DNA of 50,852 bases from Thermoplasmatota archaeon. GTDB taxonomy: Archaea; Thermoplasmatota; E2; DHVEG-1. Under the pieces are notes generated by a model. The model was not told the origin of the DNA and made no database searches. It saw only the letters and a program-made list of their open reading frames with translations. Location: positions 1 to 50,852 of the forward strand of contig JALOTN010000003.1 in the NCBI GenBank assembly GCA_025457885.1. The letters are read 5' to 3'. The position numbers and the translations under genes are program-made. This document shows, in pieces, positions 17,487 to 26,175 of the stretch; position 1 is the first letter of the stretch; each line of letters begins with the position of its first letter.

Positions 17487-17986
17487 TTTTTTATTTTCCG
17501 TATGAGAATAAATGCACTGAGGAGGGCACCGAGCGCTATGAGAAGTTCGAAACCAGGTGTGGAAGAGGTATTCCCGTCGTCATTGGTGTTTTGCTGGGTG
17601 ATGGTAAGCTGAGAGGTTTTTGAACCACCTTGGATGCAGGATGCCGTGACCTGGAGGGTATCACCCACGGTCGCATTTACAGTGTAACTATAGGTAAAGC
17701 TGTTAGGATCCGGTTGTTCTGTGTAGAATGTTGTATTATAGGTAACATTGTTTTTCTTGATTTCAACCTTTGAGATGTAATGGGTTGATGGGTTGGCGAC
17801 CTGGTGAGTGATGGTGATTCGAAGTTCTTGTGTCTGAAGGTTATAGGAGACGGTGAGCGTGGATGGTGAATGCGCTATGGTGTTTTCCGTCATGGTGTAA
17901 ATGGCTGTTATAATAATGAGAAGGATTGCTAGGTTCCGTAATATGACTCTCTGCATTGAGTTGTCTCTTTTTTGTTTGGACTTCAT
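17483..17986 (-). CDS. Secreted/anchored beta-sandwich protein with PGF-type C-terminal anchor
   Basis: 167 residues from ATG 17986; GTG 17995 is also open. An N-terminal hydrophobic signal segment (about 16-34) is followed by about 85 residues with a beta-sandwich pattern (LTVSYNLQTQELRITITHQV, then NPSTHYISKVEIKKNN). This resembles SoxYZ/desulfoferrodoxin-like domains. A Thr/Asn/Ser-rich linker then leads to TPGFELLIALGALLSAFIL and a basic tail, the tripartite layout (PGF motif, membrane helix, Arg/Lys) of archaeosortase-processed proteins. No metal ligands beyond one or two His and a single Cys are seen. A small membrane protein gene lies just upstream on the same strand. Confidence 0.65.
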   Translation of the reverse strand: MKSKQKRDNSMQRVILRNLAILLIIITAIYTMTENTIAHSPSTLTVSYNLQTQELRITITHQVANPSTHYISKVEIKKNNVTYNTTFYTEQPDPNSFTYSYTVNATVGDTLQVTASCIQGGSKTSQLTITQQNTNDDGNTSSTPGFELLIALGALLSAFILIRKIKN

Positions 17987-18026
17987 GATGCTCACTCTTT
18001 TTTTCCAGTACTATTTGTATATATTT

Positions 18027-18245
18027 TTATATATATGAAAATATGCCTAAGATAAGATGAACGCTGCCCAGAACAATCGAAAGATACGCAAGACGGAAAT
18101 GCCATTGCACAGAAATCTTCGTTTTTCCCTTCTTCCGCAAAAAGGCAATCAACGCAGTCAAAAAAAACAGGAGAAAAACCACAATCCCCAGATACACAAT
18201 CAAGGGAAGACCACCAATCAAATAATAACTAATTTCCTGAAACAT
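18027..18245 (-). CDS. Small membrane protein, two transmembrane helices
   Basis: 72 residues: a first membrane helix (about 12-36), a basic loop RKKGKTKIS, and a second helix (about 50-70) containing WHFRLAYLSIVLGSVHLILG. The two histidines, 13 residues apart on the second helix, could ligate heme, but that is speculation. A ggtga ribosome site stands close to the ATG. It lies 41 bases upstream of the PGF-anchored protein gene on the same strand, so the two may be co-transcribed. It is divergent from the ribonucleotide reductase gene. Confidence 0.55.
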   Translation of the reverse strand: MFQEISYYLIGGLPLIVYLGIVVFLLFFLTALIAFLRKKGKTKISVQWHFRLAYLSIVLGSVHLILGIFSYI

Positions 18246-18319
18246 ACACTCACCCGAAGATTACAAGAGATATCACACTCATTATATAATATCCTCTCTC
18301 AAACACCCCTCAGAGTGTC

Positions 18320-18331
18320 TATATATTTTTA
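18320..18331 (+). promoter_or_regulatory. TATA box for the ribonucleotide reductase gene
   Basis: The sequence tatatattttta is centred about 30 bases before the ATG at 18355, so the message is probably leaderless. No cobalamin riboswitch-like structure was seen between this and the upstream divergent gene. Confidence 0.5.
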
Positions 18332-18354
18332 TAACAAAACAGCGATTAGAACTT

Positions 18355-20430
18355 ATGACGATAACCCAGGTTCGAAAACGAACAGGTGAACTCGTTGATT
18401 TTGATGCTGAAAAAATCACCCAAGCTATCCAGAAGGCCATGCTTTACCTCGAGGTAAAAAACAGAAAAAAAGCCGAATTTCTCAGCAGAAAAACAATCGA
18501 AGCTCTTACCATCGAACAAAGGAATTTCCATCAAGGAATCCCCTCCGTCGAACAAATACAGGACGCCGTAGAGGAAATCCTTGAAAAACGAGACAAACGC
18601 ATCTACAAAGCCTATTCACTCTACCGACGCTCTCGGGGGATAGCCCGTGAACTCAAACAATACTTCAAAATCCATGATGATCTCAAACTAGGTATTAACG
18701 CTCTCAAAGTCCTCGAAGAACGCTACCTGCTCAAAGATGAAGACGGCAAAATCATCGAAACCCCAACCCAGATGTTCAGACGAGTCGCTATAGCTATTGC
18801 AGCACAAGATACAAACTATGGGAAAGATCCATTGAAAACCCAGGACGCTTTTTACAATGCCATGCGAAAACTTGAATTCCTCCCCAACTCACCAACCCTG
18901 ATGAACGCAGGCACCAAACTTGGACAACTCTCCGCCTGTTTCGTCCTGCCCATCGAAGACAGCCTTGAAGGGATCTTCACCACCTTAAAACACATGGCAC
19001 TCATCCAACAGTCCGGGGGTGGGACTGGATTTAGCTTCAGTCACTTACGTGAAAAAGGAGCGATTGTCAAAAGCACCAAAGGCGTCGCCAGCGGCCCCAT
19101 CTCATTTATGCGCATCTTTGACAGCACCACTGATGTAATCAAACAAGGAGGGAAACGTCGGGGAGCAAACATCGGAATCCTCCTCTGCAACCATCCAGAT
19201 ATTGTGGATTTTGTCACTGCAAAATCAGGCAAGAAACTCTCAAACTTCAATATCTCCGTCGCCGTAACCGATGCATTCATACGAAAAGCACAGAAGAATC
19301 AACAACTCCAATTACGCAGCCCAAAAACAGGGAAAATCATCCAAAAAATAAACGCAGCAGATTTATTTGAACTCATCGTACGATACGCCTGGGAGACAGG
19401 GGATCCTGGATTGTTATTCATCGATGAAATCAACCGCAAACACCCTCTCAAAGCCATGGCTGACATTGAAGCAACCAACCCCTGTGGCGAGGTCCCCTTA
19501 CTCCCATATGAATCCTGCAACCTGGGCAGCATCAATCTCGTAAAAATGATTACCAACGGGCAGATCAATTGGAAAAAACTCCGAACAACCACCCGCCTCG
19601 CAATCCATTTTCTCGATAACGTCATCGATGCGAACAACTATCCGCTCAAAGAAACAGAAAACATCACCAAAGCCAACCGAAAAATAGGTCTTGGTGTGAT
19701 GGGATTCGCAGATCTCTTATTCACCCTGAAAATCCCCTACAACAGCAAAGAAGCCCTCAGACTAGGAGAAAAAATCATCAAATTCATTGCACATGAAGCA
19801 CAACAAAAATCAATGGAACTTGGAAAAGAACGAGGGCCATTTAAAAATTTCAACCAGAGTACCTGGCAAAACAAATACCCTTCAATGCGTAACGCGACCT
19901 GTATCACCATAGCACCCACCGGCACTATTAGCATCATCGCTGGATGCTCCTCCGGCATCGAGCCTGTGTTTGCGCTCGCATTCCTGCGTCGCGTCATGGA
20001 AGGAAAACAATTACCTGAGATCAACGACATCTTCAAAAAAGAATTACTCCGACGCGACCTCTATTCGGAGGAGTTAGTCCAAGAAATCTCCAAAACAGGT
20101 ACAATCAACAAACGACATTTACCCAAAGACTTGAAACAAATCTTTGTCACCTCCCTTGATATCTCACCACAATTCCATGTCAAGATGCAAGCAACCTTCC
20201 AACGCTATGCGGACAATGCGGTTTCCAAAACCGTCAACCTCCCAAAGAACGCGACACAAAACGACGTCAAAGAAATCTACCTGCTTGCATGGAAACTGAA
20301 ATGCAAAGGAATCACTGTCTACCGTTATGGCAGCAAACCAGAACAAGTCCTCTATCTAGGAACAGGAAAACCAATCGTAGTATCCTCAGACTATGACGGT
20401 GGATGTCCCACTGGACATTGTCCCCATTAA
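18355..20430 (+). CDS. Adenosylcobalamin-dependent (class II) ribonucleoside-diphosphate reductase
   Basis: 691 residues. An N-terminal ATP-cone (about 1-95, VRKRTGELVDFDAEKI) precedes the ten-stranded barrel. C195 in LGQLSACFVLP is the substrate-reducing cysteine. N375, the radical C377 and E379 lie in NPCGEVPLLPYESCNLGS. TIAPTGTISIIAGCSSGIEP forms the phosphate site. The C-terminal YDGGCPTGHCPH carries the redox-shuttle pair C684/C689. No beta subunit is present nearby, as expected for class II, which uses coenzyme B12 and needs no oxygen. It is short because the C-terminal zinc-domain extension of many class II enzymes is reduced. Confidence 0.93.
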   Translation: MTITQVRKRTGELVDFDAEKITQAIQKAMLYLEVKNRKKAEFLSRKTIEALTIEQRNFHQGIPSVEQIQDAVEEILEKRDKRIYKAYSLYRRSRGIARELKQYFKIHDDLKLGINALKVLEERYLLKDEDGKIIETPTQMFRRVAIAIAAQDTNYGKDPLKTQDAFYNAMRKLEFLPNSPTLMNAGTKLGQLSACFVLPIEDSLEGIFTTLKHMALIQQSGGGTGFSFSHLREKGAIVKSTKGVASGPISFMRIFDSTTDVIKQGGKRRGANIGILLCNHPDIVDFVTAKSGKKLSNFNISVAVTDAFIRKAQKNQQLQLRSPKTGKIIQKINAADLFELIVRYAWETGDPGLLFIDEINRKHPLKAMADIEATNPCGEVPLLPYESCNLGSINLVKMITNGQINWKKLRTTTRLAIHFLDNVIDANNYPLKETENITKANRKIGLGVMGFADLLFTLKIPYNSKEALRLGEKIIKFIAHEAQQKSMELGKERGPFKNFNQSTWQNKYPSMRNATCITIAPTGTISIIAGCSSGIEPVFALAFLRRVMEGKQLPEINDIFKKELLRRDLYSEELVQEISKTGTINKRHLPKDLKQIFVTSLDISPQFHVKMQATFQRYADNAVSKTVNLPKNATQNDVKEIYLLAWKLKCKGITVYRYGSKPEQVLYLGTGKPIVVSSDYDGGCPTGHCPH

Positions 20431-20566
20431 ACCACACAGAAAACAAATATTTAAGTATCGCAATGAGATAAGATTGTCTACCCAACGGATGAAAATAGAT
20501 GCACCACTGACTCAATTCGTGTATTTTTTTTTATTTGTCGGGCAATGATGGTGAAAAGGAGAGACT

Positions 20567-21016
20567 ATGTCGAACATTAAAGAAGGAGATACTGTACGAG
20601 TGTTATGTGAAGCAAAACTTGAAACTGGTGAACTGTGTTACAATAATGACGCGAACAACCCCCTTGAGATTGTTATAGGTGAAGGAAAATTCTTCACATC
20701 TGTTGAGAACGCCTTACAGAATATGATGGAAGGGGAAACAAAAGTGTTCACCCTTGAACCAGACGATGCGTTTGGCCCCCATCTTGATGATCTTATTATC
20801 AAGGTCCCAAAAACCGTCTTCAACACCGAGGTGACCTTAGAGATAGGCTCTCGTATCAAAATTGACACCCCAACCGGGAAATCATTCATCGGGACTATTG
20901 TGACCATGGATGATATGACCATCACGCTTGATATGAATCATCTCCTGGCCGGAAAACGATTAATTGTGAAAATAACAGTACTTTCTGTTCAGCCAGGAAC
21001 AATTCCATCTCAATAA
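20567..21016 (+). CDS. FKBP-type peptidyl-prolyl cis-trans isomerase (SlyD-like)
   Basis: 149 residues. EGDTVRVLCEAKLETGEL begins the FKBP fold, then LEIVIGEGKFFTSVENALQNMMEGETK and VFTLEPDDAFGPHLDDLI follow, the pattern of archaeal short-type/SlyD FKBPs with an inserted flap domain (about 75-125). The end IVKITVLSVQPG completes the sheet. It acts as a prolyl isomerase and folding chaperone in the cytoplasm. aaaggagag provides a ribosome site 7 bases before the ATG. It is transcribed after a T-run (20524-20533) that may end the reductase message. Confidence 0.88.
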   Translation: MSNIKEGDTVRVLCEAKLETGELCYNNDANNPLEIVIGEGKFFTSVENALQNMMEGETKVFTLEPDDAFGPHLDDLIIKVPKTVFNTEVTLEIGSRIKIDTPTGKSFIGTIVTMDDMTITLDMNHLLAGKRLIVKITVLSVQPGTIPSQ

Positions 21017-21127
21017 TTTTCTTGAATCTTCTTTTTCATCTTTGGATATTCTTATCATCCTCTTTTTATACCCTTGATAAAGGTTTAAATATTTCTTCTG
21101 ATTAGCCTGGAAGAAGGTTTGATAGCT

Positions 21128-22258
21128 ATGACGGCAAACAAGAAAGCAGATTTAGCAGGTCCGGGTATTAGCACCTATAAAGAAGTTGAGAAAGTCCTTC
21201 CAAAAAACTACAAATCGTTGCTAACACCTAAGGAGACGCAGAAAGCGATTTTCACCGCAAAAAACTACATTGAAGAACACTTGGGGAAAGAACTGAATCT
21301 CATGATGGTGACCGTTCCCCTGATTGTCGATAAAGAAAGTGGTGTAAATGATTACCTTGACAGAGACGGCTCTCGAACACCTGTGGAGTTTCCCTGCGGT
21401 TTGGGGATTTCACCTCGAATGCAGGCACAAGTTGTCCAAGCTGCAACGAAATGGAAACGCATGGCTCTCAAAGAATTTGACATGAAAGTCGGTGAAGGTC
21501 TCAACACCGATATGCGTGCCGTCCGCAAAGATTATTTCCTTGACCATGACCACAGCTCCTATGTGGATCAATGGGACTGGGAGAAAGTGATCACCAAAGA
21601 CCAACGCACAATTGCCTATCTTAAAGACGCCGTCAATAAAATCTGGAAGGTCATTAAAGGGGCAGAGACCCTCATTCTTGATGAATTTCCCCAGCTTGAA
21701 TCAAAGACCATCCCTAACCTTCCCAACAAACTCGAATTCTTCCATGCAGAGGAAATCCTGGATATGTTCCCTGATCTGCCTCGGAAACAGCGGGAAACCG
21801 CAATCCTGCAGGACCACCCTGCGATTTTCATCATCGGGATAGGATCTGTTTTAGAGGATGGGTATCCCCATGAGATGCGTGCCGCTGATTACGATGACTG
21901 GATCACTGACACCTCAAAGGAAACCGGGAAACCAACTCATGGATTAAACGGGGATATCCTTGTCTGGAATCCTGTTACACAACGACGGCATGAGCTGTCC
22001 TCCATGGGAATCCGAGTCACTCCTGAGACACTCAAGAAACAATTGGAATTCTCTGGACAGACCGATTTCCTCCAACTCCCCTACCATCAAGCGATCCTGA
22101 ACAACAAGATCCCCTTGAGTATCGGTGGTGGTATCGGACAATCCCGGACATATATGTATCTTTTGAAGAAGGCACACCTTGGTGAGGTTAGTGTCACCGT
22201 CTGGCCAAAGGAACTCAAAGAGATCTGTACAAAGAAAAATATTCATGTCCTAGAATAA
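21128..22258 (+). CDS. asnA: Aspartate-ammonia ligase (asparagine synthetase A)
   Basis: 376 residues from the ATG at 21128 (a TTG at 21119 is open). The fold is that of a class II aminoacyl-tRNA synthetase without an anticodon domain. AKNYIEEHLGKELNLMMVTVP and VEFPCGLG lie near the start, DQWDWEKVI in the middle, and the motif-3-like IPLSIGGGIGQSRTYMYLL at the end. AsnA makes asparagine from aspartate, ammonia and ATP through an aspartyl-adenylate. It is a single gene with its own AT-rich upstream region (aggtttaaatattt near 21080). Confidence 0.9.
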   Translation: MTANKKADLAGPGISTYKEVEKVLPKNYKSLLTPKETQKAIFTAKNYIEEHLGKELNLMMVTVPLIVDKESGVNDYLDRDGSRTPVEFPCGLGISPRMQAQVVQAATKWKRMALKEFDMKVGEGLNTDMRAVRKDYFLDHDHSSYVDQWDWEKVITKDQRTIAYLKDAVNKIWKVIKGAETLILDEFPQLESKTIPNLPNKLEFFHAEEILDMFPDLPRKQRETAILQDHPAIFIIGIGSVLEDGYPHEMRAADYDDWITDTSKETGKPTHGLNGDILVWNPVTQRRHELSSMGIRVTPETLKKQLEFSGQTDFLQLPYHQAILNNKIPLSIGGGIGQSRTYMYLLKKAHLGEVSVTVWPKELKEICTKKNIHVLE

Positions 22259-22265
22259 ACAAGGA

Positions 22266-22285
22266 TTTTTTTTTTTTTTTTTTTT
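22266..22285 (+). terminator. Oligo-T terminator after asnA
   Basis: An uninterrupted run of twenty T starts 8 bases after the asnA stop. This is the strongest archaeal U-tract terminator in the window. On the opposite strand the converging gene ends at 22352. Confidence 0.75.
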
Positions 22286-22351
22286 AGTATCAAATCAAAA
22301 AATATATTACAATACTTCTTCATTAAAAAAAAGAAAAAGAGGAGGGGTGGA

Positions 22352-23605
22352 TTATTTTACCCCAAGGACGAAGAAGAGGAAGATAAAACCTGACTTCGTC
22401 GTTTCGACACCATTCACTACTACGGAGATGTTTGTCTTCCCAAATCCGAACACGGGGAGCTTCTTGGTTGCTGTCCCATCTGCTGGGATCTGAAGGATTG
22501 TCCCCTCAAGCGATTTGTCCTTTATGGAGAATCCACCAAATAACGTGATGCTCCATTCAACGTCTGTAACCGGTGCAGACCCAATATTTTTTATAGTGAT
22601 GGAGACACCCATACCGCCTTTCACGGTGACCTCTAAGGGGTATTCGATGGTGAAGGTAGCTGATTTTTCTGTCTCGATGTTCCCCGCAAGGTCTGTTGAG
22701 TAGAATGCGACGGTGTGCTCACCGTTTCCATTTACGACAAATGGTGCGGTATATAATGTATAGGTTCCATCGTCGATTTTGTACATCGTAGAGTTTACAC
22801 CAGAGCCGCTGTCGGTTGCGGTCAGGGTGACGGTTACATCAGTTGTGTAGACGTCCCCGCTTTGTTCTCCCTCAAGGGTCGCGGTGGTGACCGGTGGGGT
22901 CACATCTCCTGCACTCCCAGTGACTTGGAAATCATCAATCTCGAGGTACCAGGAATCAACGGAGACCATGTGAATCCCAATGTAGATGGCTTGACCTGAG
23001 TAGCTGGAAATATCATAGGTATATTCGGTCCATTCCAATGGTGGGATAACATAGGGGTCTGGGGAGATCATGGTGAAACTCGCTGGGTCTGTGTCGGTTG
23101 TGGAAACACTAACCGTGAAACGCTCAAGGTTATATTGGTCACTAAAGGAGCGTGCCCAGAAGATAACCGAGTCGAAGGTACCCGCAAGTTGGGGAGTGAT
23201 AAGCCAGTCATCGTTGGTGTATCCTGCGTTGTCATCATTAAATCCAGCGCAATATTTTTCTCCTGTATGGGGTTGCATCGCTGCGTCAGTTGAGGGGGGT
23301 GTAGTTGTGTCTGGGTTGAAGATAATAAATGCGTACGGTTCGTATTGGTGAGGCCATGTGTACGCGGAATGCCCGAATGTTGGGTCTCCGTTTACATCAA
23401 TACAGGTCCATGGTGGGAACTCAATGAGCCAATCCTCATATGATTCAAAGCCGTCTTCAAAGATGATATCTCTTGATTGGGTCGATTGATTTGTTTTAGA
23501 GATGCTTTGAGGTGTTGTTTTTGTATCCATCGCTGTGACAGGGAAAATCAATGCCAGGGCGATGAGGGTGACTATAGCTGCCTTTAACATATTTTTTCTT
23601 ATCAT
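22352..23605 (-). CDS. Secreted choice-of-anchor-J/MAM-like protein with Gly-rich C-terminal domain
   Basis: 417 residues. A signal peptide (1-25, AAIVTLIALALIFPVTA) is followed by a beta-sandwich (about 47-232) beginning FEDGFESYEDWLI and containing NDDWLITPQL and YIGIHMVSVDSWYLEIDDF, the pattern of choice-of-anchor J domains. Next is an Ig-like module (about 236-322: VTTATLEGEQSGDVYTTDV, with YSTDLAGNIE) of the type in chitobiase-like and OmpL47 repeats. The last 90 residues (VKGGMGVSITIKNIG to FFVLGVK) are the shared domain. Probably an adhesive or surface-attached protein. A ggagg site precedes the ATG by 11 bases. Confidence 0.78.
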   Translation of the reverse strand: MIRKNMLKAAIVTLIALALIFPVTAMDTKTTPQSISKTNQSTQSRDIIFEDGFESYEDWLIEFPPWTCIDVNGDPTFGHSAYTWPHQYEPYAFIIFNPDTTTPPSTDAAMQPHTGEKYCAGFNDDNAGYTNDDWLITPQLAGTFDSVIFWARSFSDQYNLERFTVSVSTTDTDPASFTMISPDPYVIPPLEWTEYTYDISSYSGQAIYIGIHMVSVDSWYLEIDDFQVTGSAGDVTPPVTTATLEGEQSGDVYTTDVTVTLTATDSGSGVNSTMYKIDDGTYTLYTAPFVVNGNGEHTVAFYSTDLAGNIETEKSATFTIEYPLEVTVKGGMGVSITIKNIGSAPVTDVEWSITLFGGFSIKDKSLEGTILQIPADGTATKKLPVFGFGKTNISVVVNGVETTKSGFIFLFFVLGVK

Positions 23606-23759
23606 TTCTTTCTTTGCCTCCTCTAAAAATTAGAAGTGATTTTTTTAATTGACAATATACTATATATTTCTTTCGGTGAAAACCTTGGAAAAAACAAATG
23701 CTTTTTCCGCCCCATTTATTAAAGAATCATGATATTTTTATATCGTTCGCCTCTTGATT

Positions 23760-25484
23760 TTACAGATATAGGTTTCGAAGACCTGGATAGTCAGGTGCAT
23801 AACAAAGTACCTTAAACACATGACTTAGAAACGGAGATGGTAGGTTATTGTGATAGATCCAGACCGTTTTTTTCTCCACCGTCACCTCAAAGAAAATCCC
23901 ATGATCGCCATCACAGATGAGGGTATTTCCATTTGGGAGGCGCTGTGTACTGGAGAGGTACCCAGCAAAAAAATCATAGGGGTTCTCAGCGGTGTATGTC
24001 CAAACCGGTTCATCCGGGCCATAAGACGCATTAGGCTCCAGATAATATGACCCGTTCTCGTCAACCGGAAGGAGTAGTTCTTCGACTGTCGAGTACTGTC
24101 CTTGGGGTCGACCTTCACCATTATTAAATACAAGCAGATGTCCCGCCCCCGGGTATCCCTCTGATATCCATTGTGCATCATGCTGCCCAAAGAATCGCTG
24201 ATCTGTTACATCCCCTGCCTCATAGGTCTTTGGGTTGCCATACCGGTAGAGAAGATCTCCTCCTTTTCCACTCCGTCCACCCGTATGTCCTGCAGCTTGC
24301 GGTGTTGTTGTACTATGGTCGATAATCCAGATTTCATTCTGATGACGAGCACTAAGGACAATTTGGTCAAATTGTTTGTTATACTCAATTGAATTGATAT
24401 GGTTCCAATCTGCTCGTATCTTATTGGCATCTTCGATACCATAGTTAATGTCGAGTAACTCCGGATGTTCCTTGACTACGCCATAATTTTCTTTCGTTGG
24501 ATCAAAATCTTGAATGAGATGATCCCAGATGTGCCATTCCCAGACGATCGTTCCTTCCGTTGATCCAGTTGGTTCGACTTCAATGACATGATCTGGCCAT
24601 AACTCACCTAGTGGCAGTGAACTTGGATCCCGACCTGCCGCGATTGCTTCTGCAGCAGATTTAAACTCCCAGCCGACCAGTAAAATATTCCCATTGGGGA
24701 GAACTTCGAAACTATGATGTAGACAATGCATCGTTGTGGAATAATTATACTGCCACAGACGGGTACCATTCCAGTCAAAGAGCTCGACTCCCCCGGTCAC
24801 ACCTCCCGAGATGAACACCGGATTATCATAGAGAAGAACAGTCCTGAGCAGATTCCCATTCTCCAAGAGGCTCAATCCAAGCCCTTGGATAAATTGACTC
24901 TCCCATGAATGAGCAATGTTTCCTTGTTTATCCATCAAGTATGTCATTGTAGAGTACTCTGGGGAGAACAAGGTGTACCCATTGAATGCTTCATCCATGA
25001 AAAAAATATTCATAATTTTTGTAAAAAAACCAATCACCTTGGTGGTTACCTGAACTTTTTTTTCGATATTTTCTGGAGTCGTTACACAGATGGTTAACTC
25101 TGGATATGGTCTAAGGATACCAAGGCTGATACCAAACACTTGGATTGGAATTTCGATGGATTCATTTATCCTTAGAGAGGGAACGATGTCCATATTGGTT
25201 TTTACACGGATGAAGAAACTCTTCGAGACGTTCAGCTCTATGTGAATGTTCGCTAGGTCAACACTGCCTGTGTTTCGCAAGGTGAACGTTACCCCAAGTC
25301 CACCCTTCACTGTATCAATAGAAAGATTGGTGACATTCCCTACAAGACATATGGATTTTTCTCTCTGGCTCCTCTGTTGAGCCTCCAGGGAAGTACTGAC
25401 CTGTGTGAAGGTTAGAGGAGTAAGTGAACTATACAATAAGGCAATGATGAAAAAACAGATGGTTTTCCTACCTGAAGCCTTCAT
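23760..25484 (-). CDS. Secreted arylsulfotransferase (ASST)-like protein
   Basis: 574 residues. The signal peptide (about 8-28) is followed at 57-152 by a copy of the Gly-rich domain that sits at the C-terminus of two other window proteins (VKGGLGVTFTLRNTGS). Residues 165-560 form an ASST-type six-bladed propeller: FNGYTLFSP, HSFEVLPNGNILLVGWEF, IEVEPTGSTEGTIVWEWHIWDHL, ADWNHINSIEYN, LSARHQNEIWIIDH, FGQHDAQWI and STQRLPNGNTLICDGDHGIFFEV. Conserved histidines in these blades (H257, H362, H381, H435) match the family active site. Bacterial ASST moves sulfate between phenols; archaeal members are uncharacterised. Confidence 0.8.
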   Translation of the reverse strand: MKASGRKTICFFIIALLYSSLTPLTFTQVSTSLEAQQRSQREKSICLVGNVTNLSIDTVKGGLGVTFTLRNTGSVDLANIHIELNVSKSFFIRVKTNMDIVPSLRINESIEIPIQVFGISLGILRPYPELTICVTTPENIEKKVQVTTKVIGFFTKIMNIFFMDEAFNGYTLFSPEYSTMTYLMDKQGNIAHSWESQFIQGLGLSLLENGNLLRTVLLYDNPVFISGGVTGGVELFDWNGTRLWQYNYSTTMHCLHHSFEVLPNGNILLVGWEFKSAAEAIAAGRDPSSLPLGELWPDHVIEVEPTGSTEGTIVWEWHIWDHLIQDFDPTKENYGVVKEHPELLDINYGIEDANKIRADWNHINSIEYNKQFDQIVLSARHQNEIWIIDHSTTTPQAAGHTGGRSGKGGDLLYRYGNPKTYEAGDVTDQRFFGQHDAQWISEGYPGAGHLLVFNNGEGRPQGQYSTVEELLLPVDENGSYYLEPNASYGPDEPVWTYTAENPYDFFAGYLSSTQRLPNGNTLICDGDHGIFFEVTVEKKTVWIYHNNLPSPFLSHVFKVLCYAPDYPGLRNLYL

Positions 25485-25547
25485 TACATTATTATAAAGT
25501 TATATATTATATAAACTTATTTTTTCCTAAAAATAAGATTGAAGGGG

Positions 25548-25709
25548 TTATTTCTCTTTTTTTTCCTGTTTTTTCTCCCCTTCAACACCGTCTTTTACTC
25601 CTTTTCCAAAGGCTTTGACGGCGCCCCATCCTTTCTTTACGCCTTTTCCAATGACTTCCCCGGTTTTTTCAGCTGCCTCTTCAACTGATCCTTTTTTTTC
25701 ATCTGCCAT
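25548..25709 (-). CDS. 53-residue Lys/Glu/Gly-rich protein downstream of mvhD
   Basis: A short gene: MADEKKGSVEEAAEKTGEV, then IGKGVKKGWGAVKAFGKGVK, ending in a Glu/Lys tail. ggtga lies 8 bases before the ATG. The protein is a single amphipathic helix with glycines at regular spacing (GKGVKKG, GKGVKDG), similar to small helical stress or membrane-surface proteins. It starts 27 bases after the mvhD stop in the same direction, so it is probably the last gene of the hydrogenase operon. I do not recognise a family. The coding call rests on start, ribosome site and codon pattern. Confidence 0.65.
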   Translation of the reverse strand: MADEKKGSVEEAAEKTGEVIGKGVKKGWGAVKAFGKGVKDGVEGEKKQEKKEK

Positions 25710-25736
25710 ATTTTTTCTCACCTTTGATTTCTCATT

Positions 25737-26159
25737 TTATTTCTCATTAACCACCAAGGGGTTCGGTCCGAGTTTCCTAATCTCTGCAACGAACTCGGTG
25801 ACAATCGTTGCGAACTTCTGTCCTTCTGACGCAGAGACATACTCGAATCGTACCCGTCGTGGGTCAATCCCAAGTTCCTCTAATAATTTCTTAAGTAATT
25901 TAATCCTTCGGTTCGTCTTATAATTCCCTGACTGGTAATGGCAATCTCCTGGGTGGCATCCTGCGATAAGGACGCCATCAACTCCTTTTCGCAACGCCTC
26001 TAATACGAATGCTGGGTCGACTCTCCCTGAACACATGACCCGGATTGATTTAAGGTTGGAGGGATATTTCATTCGACTGGTGCCCGCAAGATCTGCCCCT
26101 GCATAGCTGCACCAATTACAGAGGAATCCCAGGATGTTTGGTTCAAATTCTTCTGACAT
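25737..26159 (-). CDS. mvhD: F420-non-reducing hydrogenase iron-sulfur subunit D
   Basis: 140 residues, the usual MvhD/FlpD length. Cysteines that bind the [2Fe-2S] cluster lie in GFLCNWCSYAGADLAG (C14, C17), VMCSGRVDP and GCHPGDCHYQSGNY. MvhD is the electron-transfer link between the Mvh hydrogenase and heterodisulfide reductase HdrA in electron-bifurcating complexes. No hdr gene is in this window, so the partner must be encoded elsewhere or be different. It is fourth in the operon, after the maturation protease. Confidence 0.93.
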   Translation of the reverse strand: MSEEFEPNILGFLCNWCSYAGADLAGTSRMKYPSNLKSIRVMCSGRVDPAFVLEALRKGVDGVLIAGCHPGDCHYQSGNYKTNRRIKLLKKLLEELGIDPRRVRFEYVSASEGQKFATIVTEFVAEIRKLGPNPLVVNEK

Positions 26160-26175
26160 TGTTTTTTTTTCTCCT

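Noticed and set aside
20489..20548. 19-codon frame upstream of the FKBP gene
   Set aside because: Too short and without a ribosome site. The T-run inside it (20524-20533) fits a terminator better.
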